Shown here piece by piece: positions 23,853 through 32,329 of a DNA stretch of 41,974 nt. Made by a program: the position numbers and the translations under genes. This stretch comes from Bacteroidota bacterium (GTDB lineage Bacteria > Bacteroidota > Bacteroidia > Chitinophagales > Chitinophagaceae). The stretch lies in contig JAEZDR010000072.1 in the NCBI GenBank assembly GCA_023433265.1, forward strand, positions 1-41,974, written 5' to 3'. Each line of letters starts with the position of its first letter. Position 1 is the first letter of the stretch. Below the pieces are notes generated by a model, which did no database searches, was not told where the DNA came from, and saw only the letters and a list, made by a program, of their open reading frames with translations.

Positions 23853-23875
23853 TTTAGAGGATTGAAGGTAAAGAG
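23853..23875 (+). repeat. Downstream copy of the repeat flanking the member-B gene
   Basis: TTTAGAGGATTG at 23853-23864 is identical to 22996-23007 upstream of the gene. The match continues with small changes (AAGGTAAAGAG here, TGGTAAAATAG at 23008-23018), and both are preceded by a CCTGA...TTT context. The pair brackets the gene in direct orientation, 857 bases apart. Confidence 0.7.
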
Positions 23876-23991
23876 CAGGGAATGTTGAGTTATTGAACTG
23901 CCTATGAACCTGCCAGCGATTTACGCGATTATGAGAGAAAGGTTAGTATTTTTACTACTAGCCTAGCAAAAAATAAAACCGGCTTGTTTGC

Positions 23992-24390
23992 ATGGACAAA
24001 GGTATAAGATGGAGGCAGAGATTTGTAAACTTTGAAAAGTCGCTCAAGCTTTTAGAGCAAGCTTTAGCAATTAAAACGCCGGATATTTTTCAAAAGGCCG
24101 GCACTATCCAGTTTTTTGAAACGACTTACGACCTAGCATGGAAGACACTGAAGGACTGGTTGGAGGATGAAGGCTTTGCAGAAATTGCGTCGCCAAGGGC
24201 TGTTATAAAAAAGGCTTTCGAAGTTGGAGTTATCAAAAATGGGCATACGTGGATGAATTTAATAGGAGACAGAAATATTACGGCTCACACATATGATGAA
24301 GAGAAAGTGTCGGAAGTGGAAAATGCTATTAATGAGAGATATTACCCCCTTTTAAAGGAGCTTTATAAATCATTATTAGAAAAGCAATGA
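23992..24390 (+). CDS. HEPN-domain toxin / nucleotidyltransferase substrate-binding protein (HI0074 type)
   Basis: This 132-residue helical protein belongs to the HI0074-type HEPN family. It has WRQRFVNFEKSLKLLEQAL at the start, FEITYDLAWK-like sequence (FETTYDLAWKTLKDWL) and DRNITAHTYDEE near the end, where R94 and H99 form the HEPN R-x4-H RNase motif. HEPN proteins of this type are toxins that are neutralised by a partner MNT nucleotidyltransferase, often by AMP transfer to a tyrosine; Y101 next to the motif is the candidate. The antitoxin gene overlaps its stop by four bases (ATGA). Confidence 0.88.
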   Translation: MDKGIRWRQRFVNFEKSLKLLEQALAIKTPDIFQKAGTIQFFETTYDLAWKTLKDWLEDEGFAEIASPRAVIKKAFEVGVIKNGHTWMNLIGDRNITAHTYDEEKVSEVENAINERYYPLLKELYKSLLEKQ

Positions 24391-24695
24391 CGGGATTATT
24401 TGGTTTAAGGGATGGTGAGATAGAAAAGATAGCTGGTGTATTACGAACAGAAGCGTCAATACGAGAAGCTATGGTATTTGGCAGCAGGGCCCTTGGAAAT
24501 TTTAAACCGGCAAGTGATGTGGACATTGCTTTAAAAGGAGATATTAGCCACGATTCTGTGGCAAGGCTTTCTTATTTGCTAAACGAAGAAACAGATATGC
24601 CTTACCGGTTTGACCTAGTTGATTATTCAAAGATCAGGTTGGAAAAGTTACGAGACCATATTGATAGTGTGGGAAGGACGATATATAAAATTTGA
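24387..24695 (+). CDS. MNT-family nucleotidyltransferase antitoxin
   Basis: This 102-residue minimal nucleotidyltransferase has the full polymerase-beta-like active site: G32-S33-R34 (FGSRA), D44 and D46 (SDVDIAL), and a third acidic residue, D76, in RFDLVDY. In known MNT/HEPN pairs the enzyme adds AMP to the HEPN toxin and blocks its RNase activity. The gene starts inside the HEPN stop codon, so the two are translationally coupled. The order toxin-then-antitoxin is usual for this type. All catalytic residues are intact, so the pair is probably functional. Confidence 0.88.
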   Translation: MTGLFGLRDGEIEKIAGVLRTEASIREAMVFGSRALGNFKPASDVDIALKGDISHDSVARLSYLLNEETDMPYRFDLVDYSKIRLEKLRDHIDSVGRTIYKI

Positions 24696-24701
24696 GAGGG
24701 C

Positions 24702-24730
24702 TTGCCATTGGTAAAAAAATATTTACTTTG
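24702..24730 (+). promoter_or_regulatory. Promoter of tRNA-Gly
   Basis: TTG at 24702-24704, an 18-base spacer and TTACTTTG at 24723-24730 (seven of eight consensus positions) place a transcript start near 24736, a few bases before the tRNA. Confidence 0.5.
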
Positions 24731-24741
24731 GTGGTGAATAA

Positions 24742-24814
24742 GCGGAAATAGCTCACCTGGTAGAGCGACAGCTTCCCAAGCTGTAGGTAGCGGGTTCGAG
24801 TCCCGTTTTCCGCT
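24742..24814 (+). tRNA. tRNA-Gly (anticodon CCC)
   Basis: All cloverleaf arms pair: acceptor GCGGAAA/TTTCCGC, D-stem GCTC/GAGC, anticodon stem ACAGC/GCTGT with loop TTCCCAA (anticodon CCC at 34-36), and T-stem GCGGG/CCCGT around TTCGAGT. The discriminator base is T, as in bacterial glycine tRNAs. The 3' CCA is not encoded. Confidence 0.95.
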
Positions 24815-24828
24815 CAAGGTTAGTAGAT

Positions 24829-24858
24829 AGTACATAGTACATAGATATTAGTACATAG
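24829..24858. repeat. Short direct repeats after tRNA-Gly
   Basis: AGTACATAG occurs at 24829-24837, 24836-24844 and 24850-24858, the first two overlapping by two bases. The cluster begins 15 bases after the tRNA. Confidence 0.6.
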
Positions 24859-24931
24859 ATCGGGAGGGCAAGTAGGGGTTTTGAGAATTGTAACTGACTA
24901 TAGTGAGAGTGATTCGTTCAAAATTTGTTTT

Positions 24932-25360
24932 ATGTTGATGCTTTTCAAGAAACTAACTAGTTATCGCCTCTTACTTAGTATAGCTGTTATACTGCTTGTT
25001 GGGAGATTATTATCAGAACAATACGGCTTTCACCTATCCACTCACCAAGCTTTGAAAGAGGCTGCTTTATGGGTGTTTATTGCTTCTTCTGCATGTCTGC
25101 TTTTTTTCTTCCTCATAGTATTGTTCAGCCCCAATAAAACGGAACGGTGGTGGGAGGTAAGCAATAGTCCTTCCCAACAAAGGAGTGACGCTCAGTTGTT
25201 GCGATTGTATATTTATTCCCTGGCAGCCGCTTCGCTAATTGTTATTTACGGGCTTATGTTGATAGCTGTTCTGCAGTCGTGGAAATTTATAGCCATGTTT
25301 GGCGCTACGATATTGATTGGAAGAATTATTACCTATTTCAAGGCCAGGCTAATCATCTGA
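24932..25360 (+). CDS. Small integral membrane protein, unknown function
   Basis: The frame can be read from TTG 24881 (159 residues), but the first ATG, 24932, gives 142 residues and removes an unlikely polar leader. Four hydrophobic segments are visible, at about residues 11-27 (LLLSIAVILLVGRLL), 45-70 (FIASSACLLFFFLIVLF), 92-115 (AASLIVIYGLMLIAVL) and 119-135. The loop between the second and third contains ERWWEVSNS. No family is recognised. It stands alone between the tRNA and the convergent namZ-like gene. Confidence 0.55.
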   Translation: MLMLFKKLTSYRLLLSIAVILLVGRLLSEQYGFHLSTHQALKEAALWVFIASSACLLFFFLIVLFSPNKTERWWEVSNSPSQQRSDAQLLRLYIYSLAAASLIVIYGLMLIAVLQSWKFIAMFGATILIGRIITYFKARLII

Positions 25361-25498
25361 AAGATGGGAACGGTAGGATACCTTCATTACCAGGCTTATC
25401 CTTGCTGCATCCAGCATTACATTCAAAACCATACAGACAAGGGAAGATGGCACTGTAAAAGGATACCTGATTACAGTTAGAAAAGAAGCTGCTTTATG

Positions 25499-26758
25499 TT
25501 AATAGAGTAGATACTTCTTTCTTATAGCTTTAAACTTTTCTATACCGGGCTGCCAGCTCTTTCTTATTTCAGTTTCTGATTTACCGTCTCTTATTTGCTG
25601 CATTAGCAAAGCATTACCGGCGAGTTTGTTGAAGAAATAATCGTTTGGAGTAGGGTTCTTTTTAGAGGTGATAAAGAAGCTGTCTTTATTAGGGAAGAGC
25701 TTGTATGCATCGAGAAGGTATTTGAGATTGAGCTTTCCATCCAGCACCTGGAGTACTTGTTCTGGTTGTGCGTGTACATTCCATCCATAGCAAAGCTGGT
25801 TGAGAAGCTTTGGGCTTTTGGCTCCTTCACGCGAGGTGGGAGTAAACTGATATAATGTGCGAGGCAATGAAGGATGGCCAAAGATTTCGAACGGGTGCTC
25901 TGTGCCTCTGCCTTCGCTGAGAACAGTACCTTCGAAGAAGCAAGTAGAAGGATACCAGTAAATAGCACTCATGCTTTTTAAATTGGGGGACGGGTTTACA
26001 GGCAACGTATAAAGCGTGTTATGGTTGTAGCTAGCGTTTTTTATAACCGTAAGCGAAAAACCTTTGATACCTGTTTTCTGTAAGCTGTTTTTGTATAGCT
26101 GGTTAGCTTTTCCTGATAACCAACCTTCGCCTGCAATCATTTTTGCGTATTCGCCTATCGTCATTCCGTAAACGACAGGAACGGGTTGCATGCCGACAAA
26201 GCTTTTGAATTGAGTATCCAGCACAGGGCCATCAATATAAAATCCGTTAGGATTGGGCCTATCGAGGATTATAAGCGGGATATTGAACTCCAGCGCGGCT
26301 TCGAGGTAATCCTGCAATGAGGAAATATAAGTGTAGAACCTAACACCCACGTCCTGGATATCGAATAAAAAAACATCGATGTCCTTGACATCGGAGGTGG
26401 AAGGTTTTCGTTTTTTGCCATAGAGCGATACCAGCTCAATACCGGTAGCAACGTCCCTGGAGCTTTCCACTTTTTCGCCAGCGTCGGCGGTGCCTCGAAA
26501 GCCGTGCTCAGGAGCAAAGATCCTGCGAACATCTACCCCTAAACTGTGCAAAGTATCAATGAGGTGTACGCCTGCAACCATAGAGGTATGATTGGCAAAA
26601 ACGGCTACCCGCTTGCCTTTTAACAAGGGGACATATTCAGCAGTACGTTCTGCAGCCGGCTGGGTGGCATTTGGCACGTGAGCACCGCCATGTTGAGCCG
26701 AGCAACCGTATACCCATGAAAATATGACAACTGTAAAGAGGAATTTTATACAATACAT
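25499..26758 (-). CDS. DUF1343/NamZ-type exo-beta-N-acetylmuramidase, probable lipoprotein
   Basis: This 419-residue protein belongs to DUF1343 (GH171), characterised as NamZ exo-N-acetylmuramidase, which releases terminal MurNAc from peptidoglycan fragments. The N-terminus (FTVVIFSWVYGCSAQ) looks like a lipoprotein signal with C19. The Rossmann-like catalytic part has FAPEHGFRG, with E84 the proposed acid, then FDIQDVGVRFYTYI, LDRPNPNG and EGRGTEHPFEIFG. The C-terminal domain ends in KKYLLY. The likely role is peptidoglycan recycling in the periplasm. Start ATG 26758 fits the signal peptide. It is a monocistronic gene here. Confidence 0.87.
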   Translation of the reverse strand: MYCIKFLFTVVIFSWVYGCSAQHGGAHVPNATQPAAERTAEYVPLLKGKRVAVFANHTSMVAGVHLIDTLHSLGVDVRRIFAPEHGFRGTADAGEKVESSRDVATGIELVSLYGKKRKPSTSDVKDIDVFLFDIQDVGVRFYTYISSLQDYLEAALEFNIPLIILDRPNPNGFYIDGPVLDTQFKSFVGMQPVPVVYGMTIGEYAKMIAGEGWLSGKANQLYKNSLQKTGIKGFSLTVIKNASYNHNTLYTLPVNPSPNLKSMSAIYWYPSTCFFEGTVLSEGRGTEHPFEIFGHPSLPRTLYQFTPTSREGAKSPKLLNQLCYGWNVHAQPEQVLQVLDGKLNLKYLLDAYKLFPNKDSFFITSKKNPTPNDYFFNKLAGNALLMQQIRDGKSETEIRKSWQPGIEKFKAIRKKYLLY

Positions 26759-26953
26759 GAAGTTTGAAAATAGCTAAAATAACTCTGGAATGATGTTGGA
26801 GGAGAGAATATTTAGCTCTTTTTGGCAATTGGATATTAAATTGCCGGCGGATTTGGGTTGTTTATTGCATTAAAGGCTAAACTTATTCAGACTTCGCCTT
26901 GAAACGTTTCAGCGCACTCCGTAATAATAATCAAGAACATTTAAAAGTATTGT

Positions 26954-27409
26954 ATGCAGCAAGTAAAGAAAGGTGATACTGTAAAGGTTCACTACCATGG
27001 CCGCCTAGATGATGGATCAACCTTCGATAGTAGCGAGGGGAGACAGCCACTTGAATTTGAGGTTGGCACCGGAATGGTAATTGCCGGATTTGATAATGGG
27101 GTGATCGGGATGACCGTAGGTGAAAAGCGCACCCTTGAAATTCCCGTTACAGAAGCTTATGGACCAAAACAAGATGACTTGTTTATGGAGTTTCCCCGTG
27201 AAAGATTTCCTGATGACATGGCCCCTGAAGTGGGAATGCAGTTGAATATGAGCAATGGACAGGGACAGAATTTTCCCGTAAGCATTGCAGAGATCAAAGA
27301 TGACGTGATTGTGCTGGATGCGAATCATCCTTTAGCCGGGCAAGATTTGACATTCGACATTACCGTTGTTGAAATAGAGACAAAAAGCCCTTTGATAATA
27401 ACGCCATAA
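26954..27409 (+). CDS. FKBP-type peptidyl-prolyl isomerase, SlyD-like
   Basis: This 151-residue protein folds proline peptide bonds. The FKBP domain is split by an IF-type insert as in SlyD: VKKGDTVKVHYHGRLDDGSTFDSS at the N-terminus, GMVIAGFDNGVIGM, the insert with EAYGPKQDD and LNMSNGQGQ (about residues 65-120), and the C-terminal strand DANHPLAGQDLTFDITV, which is the SlyD signature. There is no metal-binding histidine-rich tail. No signal peptide, so it acts in the cytoplasm. A terminator follows. Confidence 0.9.
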   Translation: MQQVKKGDTVKVHYHGRLDDGSTFDSSEGRQPLEFEVGTGMVIAGFDNGVIGMTVGEKRTLEIPVTEAYGPKQDDLFMEFPRERFPDDMAPEVGMQLNMSNGQGQNFPVSIAEIKDDVIVLDANHPLAGQDLTFDITVVEIETKSPLIITP

Positions 27410-27431
27410 GGCGAGAGCATCATTTTTTTAG

Positions 27432-27457
27432 AAGCCATCCATTGTGATGGCTTTTTG
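27432..27457 (+). terminator. Rho-independent terminator after the FKBP gene
   Basis: An 8-bp stem AAGCCATC (27432-27439) / GATGGCTT (27446-27453) with loop CATTGT is followed by a T-run (27452-27456). Confidence 0.85.
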
Positions 27458-27469
27458 TTTAATAGCAGT

Positions 27470-27502
27470 TTGCGGGGAGACCACGAGATAGTGCTACTTT
27501 TG
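27470..27502 (+). promoter_or_regulatory. Promoter of hutH
   Basis: TTG at 27470-27472 is followed after 22 bases by an exact TACTTTTG (TAnnTTTG) at 27495-27502. The ATG lies 20 bases further on. Confidence 0.55.
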
Positions 27503-27522
27503 CGAATCGATTACTTGCCACC

Positions 27523-29013
27523 ATGACTTACGATGTACTACCATTAGATAATGAACCTATAAGTTTTAAACAACTTGAGCATTTTATTAAGGCCGGACAG
27601 AAGGTTCAGGTAACTGAAACCGCCGTAAGGAATATATATAAATGCCGGGAGTACCTGGATAAGAAAACGGCCGACAAGAACAACGTTTTCTATGGTATCA
27701 ATACCGGATTCGGCTACCTCCAGAACGTAAAAATAGAAGACGACCAATTAGAAGAACTACAATATAACCTCCTTAAGAGTCATGCTTGTGGGCTGGGGGA
27801 CGAAGTACCCACGGAGATAGTGAAGCTGATGCTAATGCTGAAGATTAAATCGCTTTCGCAGGGCTATAGTGGCGTGCAAGTAGAGACGGTGCAAAGGTTA
27901 GCGGATATGCTGAATGCAGAAATGTATCCTGTGGTGTACACACAGGGATCGTTGGGCGCTTCAGGTGATCTTGCTCCTTTGAGCCATTTGTGCTTACCAT
28001 TGATTGGCCTGGGCGAGGTGAGGCTGAAGGGAGAGAAGATGGCAGCGTCGGAAGCATTAGCCAATTTGGGATGGCGCCCTATTGCCTTGAAAAGCAAAGA
28101 AGGGCTGGGACTGATTAACGGAACGCAGTTTATGAGCGCTTACGGCAGCTATTGCCTGTACAAGGCCGGGCACCTACTGAAAATGGCTGACCTGCTAGGA
28201 GCCTTATCATTTGATGCCTTTGACTGTGTCCTTGACTGTTTGCACCCATCCATTCATTCCATAAGGCCACATAACGGACAGGTGGTTACTGCTGCGGGTT
28301 TAAGGCAATACCTTGAGGGCAGCGAAATTGCGACGCAGCCAAAAAAGCAAGTACAAGATCCGTACTCTTTTCGTTGTATACCGCAGGTGCATGGAGCAAG
28401 TAAGGATGTGTTTGACACCGTACAGAAAGTGTTCCTAACAGAAATAAATGCCGTAACAGATAACCCCAACGTGTTTCCAGATGAAGACTGCATATTAAGT
28501 GGGGGTAACTTTCATGGGCAAGTACTGTCCATGCACCTAGACTTTTTGGCGATTGCTATGAGTGAAATAGGAAGTATAAGCGAAAGAAGAACTTACCAAT
28601 TAATTAGTGGACAAAGATCGCTACCCTTATTTCTAGTTAGCAACCCCGGGCTACACAGCGGGTTTATGATACCTCAGTATACTGCAGCCGGTATTGTAAG
28701 TGAAAACAAGCAGTTGTGTACCCCGTCTTCTATAGATTCGATACCGTCTTCGAACAACCAGGAAGACCACGTAAGCATGGGGGCAAATGCTGCTGTGAAA
28801 TGTTTACGTGTATTAAACAATGTAGAAAGGGTTTTAGCAATTGAGTTGTTTACAGCGGCGCAGGCATTAGCGTTTCGCCGCCCTAAAAAAAGCTCACCAC
28901 TAATAGAAGCGCTTATAACAGATTACCGAAAAACTGTTCCTTTCAACGATCATGACAGGGTATTACATGACGACATGATAAATTCCGTGACCTTTTTACA
29001 GAACTACAAATAA
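27523..29013 (+). CDS. hutH: Histidine ammonia-lyase
   Basis: This 496-residue enzyme of the aromatic amino-acid ammonia-lyase family removes ammonia from L-histidine to give urocanate, the first step of histidine breakdown. The MIO cofactor forms from A146-S147-G148 in GSLGASGDLAPLSH. Other family marks are YGINTGFG, GLINGTQFM, QDPYSFRCIPQVHGA and DNPNVFPDE. Length is typical. No other hut genes are next to it, so the rest of the pathway must be elsewhere, or a related substrate is used. It faces the T9SS-sorted gene, 21 bases away. Confidence 0.93.
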   Translation: MTYDVLPLDNEPISFKQLEHFIKAGQKVQVTETAVRNIYKCREYLDKKTADKNNVFYGINTGFGYLQNVKIEDDQLEELQYNLLKSHACGLGDEVPTEIVKLMLMLKIKSLSQGYSGVQVETVQRLADMLNAEMYPVVYTQGSLGASGDLAPLSHLCLPLIGLGEVRLKGEKMAASEALANLGWRPIALKSKEGLGLINGTQFMSAYGSYCLYKAGHLLKMADLLGALSFDAFDCVLDCLHPSIHSIRPHNGQVVTAAGLRQYLEGSEIATQPKKQVQDPYSFRCIPQVHGASKDVFDTVQKVFLTEINAVTDNPNVFPDEDCILSGGNFHGQVLSMHLDFLAIAMSEIGSISERRTYQLISGQRSLPLFLVSNPGLHSGFMIPQYTAAGIVSENKQLCTPSSIDSIPSSNNQEDHVSMGANAAVKCLRVLNNVERVLAIELFTAAQALAFRRPKKSSPLIEALITDYRKTVPFNDHDRVLHDDMINSVTFLQNYK

Positions 29014-29034
29014 GAATAAGTGTATCTAATTTAA

Positions 29035-30774
29035 TTATTGTACCACTAACCTGGATTCAATACGATCGGATGAGGTTACTAAAGTAAGCAGGTAAGTTGC
29101 CGAAGCAAGATTGTTGATGACTACCGTAGTAGGCCCGTTTAACCTGAATTGGCGGACTAGTTGGCCGTTAGCTGTTGAAATCAGCAGGGTTGAGATATTA
29201 GGGTGATCGACGGCCACCTGTACAGGCGCATATGCTTTTGCCGGATTTGGGAATACCGATATATTTTCCTGCCTGCCAAATGTAAGCATCTCAACCTTAC
29301 TGTAGCTAAGACTTCCATTTGGCTCTACTATTTTCAACCTATAATAGTTCTTGCCTTGAACAGGATTATCATCGCTATGGCTATAGAAGTGTTCAGGCGG
29401 GTTGGTAGAAATGAGCTTCGCGATATCTTTATACTCCATGCCATCGATACTTCTTTGTACAATAAACGATGTACCATTTTCTTCAGCAGCTGTGCGCCAG
29501 GTAAGCATAGCATTGTTGCCTGATCGGGCAGCGTTGAAGCTAAGAAGTTTAAGTGGGACTGTACTGCCCATGGCGGATCGAGCAATAAAAATATCGTAGG
29601 CAAACGGCACATTAGTATATACCTCCATATTGAGCCCCTGGAAGTTGGCCATTCCATTGACGTCGTTCAATTTACCGCCGATAAAAGCGTCGCCAGCGAC
29701 GGTAGTTAAAGACTGAATCTTGATATTGTCGCAATAAGCACGGGCAATGCTAGTATTAGAAAGGCTATTGTTAACCTTGTAAAGAAATGCTGTATCATCA
29801 TTGCTTCCCTCTTTAAGTACATTGAAAGCTACAAATACATCTGTTGGGGAAGTTTGCAGGAAGGAAGCAACCGTTTTACCCTTGTCCTCAAATATTATAG
29901 AATCGATCTTTTGGCCCCCTCCGTTGTATTTATTCAGTGTAGGTCTAACGAATGGCTCCGAACCCGGGCGTTGCTTCCAGCAGGTGTAAACCGTTCCAGA
30001 TTGATCCAGTACAACACTATTCGTGTAACTGCTACTTTGACAGTACGATGAGACAACCCATTGTGGCTGGAGATTATCATCGAGTTTCACCAGGAAATTT
30101 CCATCGGTCCAACCGGCTGTAGCCGTGCCAAGAGAAGTTGTTCCGATCCTTCCATAAAAATTCAAGTTGTTATCTAAAATTGCCTGACCGGTAACGAAAA
30201 CCTCTCCATTTTCACCAGCGGCAATATCCAGATTTCGACAGTAGAGGAAAGGCGCGCTAGTTTTAGAAACAGAACCAGAGGGTTCTATCATTTTAATGAA
30301 CGTAGTATCCGGACCGTTTGAAAATATTTTTCTAACCGGGAGATAAATACGATCCTGTTCATCAACAGAAATACCTGTGCCTTGTAAAACAAAACCAGGG
30401 AGATGTAATGTCCAGATTTCAGCTCCCGAAGCGTTCAGTTTCTTTATACGAACTCCGGAGCTACTACTATAACCGGCAAGGATTACATTGAATCCATTGT
30501 CGACGGTCATACTTGTGAGAAAAAGAATATCGTTTGCGAGCGGTAATTTCCAAACCTGGTTACCGGACGTATTGTATTTTGCGATGTAATGGAATGTTGT
30601 TCCTGCTTCGTCCCTTCCAGCGGCATATAATTCGTTTTCGCCGGCTGGAGCAAGCAGCGGAATAGACATATTATAAGTGCCAGACCCAAGATAACTGACC
30701 CATTGAAACCCAAACTGGCTGTGGCCGCTAATTGAAGCGAAGAAATACAAATAAAAAAAATAAACTACTCTCAC
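29035..30774 (-). CDS. Secreted T9SS-sorted protein with beta-propeller-like repeats
   Basis: This 579-residue protein starts at GTG 30774 with a signal peptide (VVYFFYLYFFASISGHSQ). The body (about residues 40-390) has repeating strands such as GENELYAAGRDEAGTTFHYIAKYNTSG and VDEQDRIYLPVRK, which look like a beta-propeller or SBBP-type repeat. An FN3-like segment follows (LLSFNAARSGNNAMLTWRTAAEENG), and the end is a type A sorting domain (SVFPNPAKAYAPVQV to ESRLVVQ). It would be exported by the T9SS and anchored or released at the cell surface. The binding target is unknown. waaA ends 121 bases upstream on the same strand. Confidence 0.75.
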   Translation of the reverse strand: MRVVYFFYLYFFASISGHSQFGFQWVSYLGSGTYNMSIPLLAPAGENELYAAGRDEAGTTFHYIAKYNTSGNQVWKLPLANDILFLTSMTVDNGFNVILAGYSSSSGVRIKKLNASGAEIWTLHLPGFVLQGTGISVDEQDRIYLPVRKIFSNGPDTTFIKMIEPSGSVSKTSAPFLYCRNLDIAAGENGEVFVTGQAILDNNLNFYGRIGTTSLGTATAGWTDGNFLVKLDDNLQPQWVVSSYCQSSSYTNSVVLDQSGTVYTCWKQRPGSEPFVRPTLNKYNGGGQKIDSIIFEDKGKTVASFLQTSPTDVFVAFNVLKEGSNDDTAFLYKVNNSLSNTSIARAYCDNIKIQSLTTVAGDAFIGGKLNDVNGMANFQGLNMEVYTNVPFAYDIFIARSAMGSTVPLKLLSFNAARSGNNAMLTWRTAAEENGTSFIVQRSIDGMEYKDIAKLISTNPPEHFYSHSDDNPVQGKNYYRLKIVEPNGSLSYSKVEMLTFGRQENISVFPNPAKAYAPVQVAVDHPNISTLLISTANGQLVRQFRLNGPTTVVINNLASATYLLTLVTSSDRIESRLVVQ

Positions 30775-30895
30775 ATCCGGGTTGTTTGCTGTGGTTTTAA
30801 ATCATTGAGAGTTGCGGCTAATTATAGCTACCGGAGACCTGAAGAGTTAGTTTAAGCCTCACATGCATCTATTGGCTGCTAAAGTTAAGAAAAAA

Positions 30896-32128
30896 TCAAT
30901 ATAAAAAAGCTTTAATTTCCTTCATAGTCTTCCCGGTTGCCCCGGTATTAGACTTGACGTAATTAGCTGCTGCTACTGAGGCACGAGTATAGTTATGGTC
31001 GCCTTTTAGCAAATTGTCTACAACTACCTCCAATTCAACAGCATTTTCAACTACAAAACTCCCACCTGCCTCATTTAATTGCCTGGCTTCGACAAATTTT
31101 TCAAACACAGGCCCATGCACTATTGGCTTGCCGTAAACTGCAGCTTCCAACACGTTGTGTACGCCATCGCCTGCAAAGCCTCCACCGATAAGACAAACAG
31201 TGGCGAAGGCATAAAGGCGACTTAACATACCTATATTATCAATTATCAGAATGTTAGATTTTGGTGCAGCGCCAAGTTCTGAAAAAAGAGTAGCCCCTCT
31301 ATAAAGTTCCAGGCATTCTTTTATACGGTAGTTGCTTATATCATGAGGTGCGACAATGAATTTAACCTCGGTACGATTATTTGCAAAATGAGCAAGTTCT
31401 TTATCGTCTTCAAGCCAGGTGCTGCCTGCAACAATAACCTTGCTGTTGGCGCAGAAATCTTCAACTACGGGTATGGGCACAGAGCTTTTTGCTATTTCAT
31501 TAACCCGATCGAAACGAGTGTCGCCAGTGACTATATGATTTTGGAATCCAAGGGATGAAAGTAAAGTTGCAGAATCCTGATCCTGGACAAAGAACTTTGT
31601 AAAGAAAGAAAGCATTTCCCGATAGAAAGATCCGTAGGCTTTAAAGAAAACCTGGCTTTTCCTAAATATTCCGGATATAAGTACTAGCGGAATCCCTTGT
31701 TGATGCGTTTCGTGTAAGAAATGATACCAATATTCGTATTTGACAAATACTACTAAGCGCGGCTTGACTATGTCCAGAAATAACCTGGCATTTGAACTTG
31801 AGTCCCAAGGTAAATACATCACATGATCAGCATAGCCATAATCCTTCTGAACCTCATAGCCTGAGGGTGAAAAAAACGTAAGGAGGATATTTACATCCGG
31901 ATGTTGCTTTTTGATACTTTCAATTACCGGGCGGGCTTGCTCGAACTCTCCGAGCGAAGCGCAATGAAACCATACAGGTCTTTGAATATCTATACCCTTG
32001 TTCAGTAGGGTGGACATGGCTGCATTCCTGCCATCTATCCAAAGCCGAGCTTTTTTATTGAACAACGAAGCCAGTTTTACCGCGAGCGGGTAAAGCAATA
32101 AAAATAGCTGGTATACAAGCTTGCCCAT
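30896..32128 (-). CDS. waaA: 3-deoxy-D-manno-octulosonic acid (Kdo) transferase
   Basis: The protein (410 residues from ATG 32128) transfers Kdo onto lipid A at the inner membrane. It begins MGKLVYQLFLLLYPLAVKLA, the usual membrane-anchor helix, then has WFHCASLGEFEQARPVIE, FSPSGYEVQKDY, VFVKYEYWYH, GDTRFDRV, IVAGSTWLEDDK, IGGGFAGDGVHNVLEAAVYG and KPIVHGP, all characteristic of WaaA/KdtA (GT30). A longer frame from 32269 would add 47 non-homologous residues, so ATG 32128 is preferred. With the GT9 gene and lptD it points to a full LPS pathway. Confidence 0.92.
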   Translation of the reverse strand: MGKLVYQLFLLLYPLAVKLASLFNKKARLWIDGRNAAMSTLLNKGIDIQRPVWFHCASLGEFEQARPVIESIKKQHPDVNILLTFFSPSGYEVQKDYGYADHVMYLPWDSSSNARLFLDIVKPRLVVFVKYEYWYHFLHETHQQGIPLVLISGIFRKSQVFFKAYGSFYREMLSFFTKFFVQDQDSATLLSSLGFQNHIVTGDTRFDRVNEIAKSSVPIPVVEDFCANSKVIVAGSTWLEDDKELAHFANNRTEVKFIVAPHDISNYRIKECLELYRGATLFSELGAAPKSNILIIDNIGMLSRLYAFATVCLIGGGFAGDGVHNVLEAAVYGKPIVHGPVFEKFVEARQLNEAGGSFVVENAVELEVVVDNLLKGDHNYTRASVAAANYVKSNTGATGKTMKEIKAFLY

Positions 32129-32329
32129 TGAAGACCTGCAAGTTAGGGAATGCATATCAAATGAATATATTGGCTGAAAAACTTGCAAAATGCCCTGATT
32201 TAATTTGTGGACCTCGTGTTTTAAGTTAGTTTTATCATGCGTTACTGCTGTTGTGAAAACCAATTTCACCTTTCAAGGCAGCTACTTTAAGTTTAGCAGT
32301 ATCTATGATCTGCTGTTTTTTTAAACCTT

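Noticed and set aside
24742..24858. Attachment-site duplication of the tRNA-Gly 3' end
   Set aside because: I found no second copy of the tRNA 3' end in the window and no integrase gene, so an att site is not supported.
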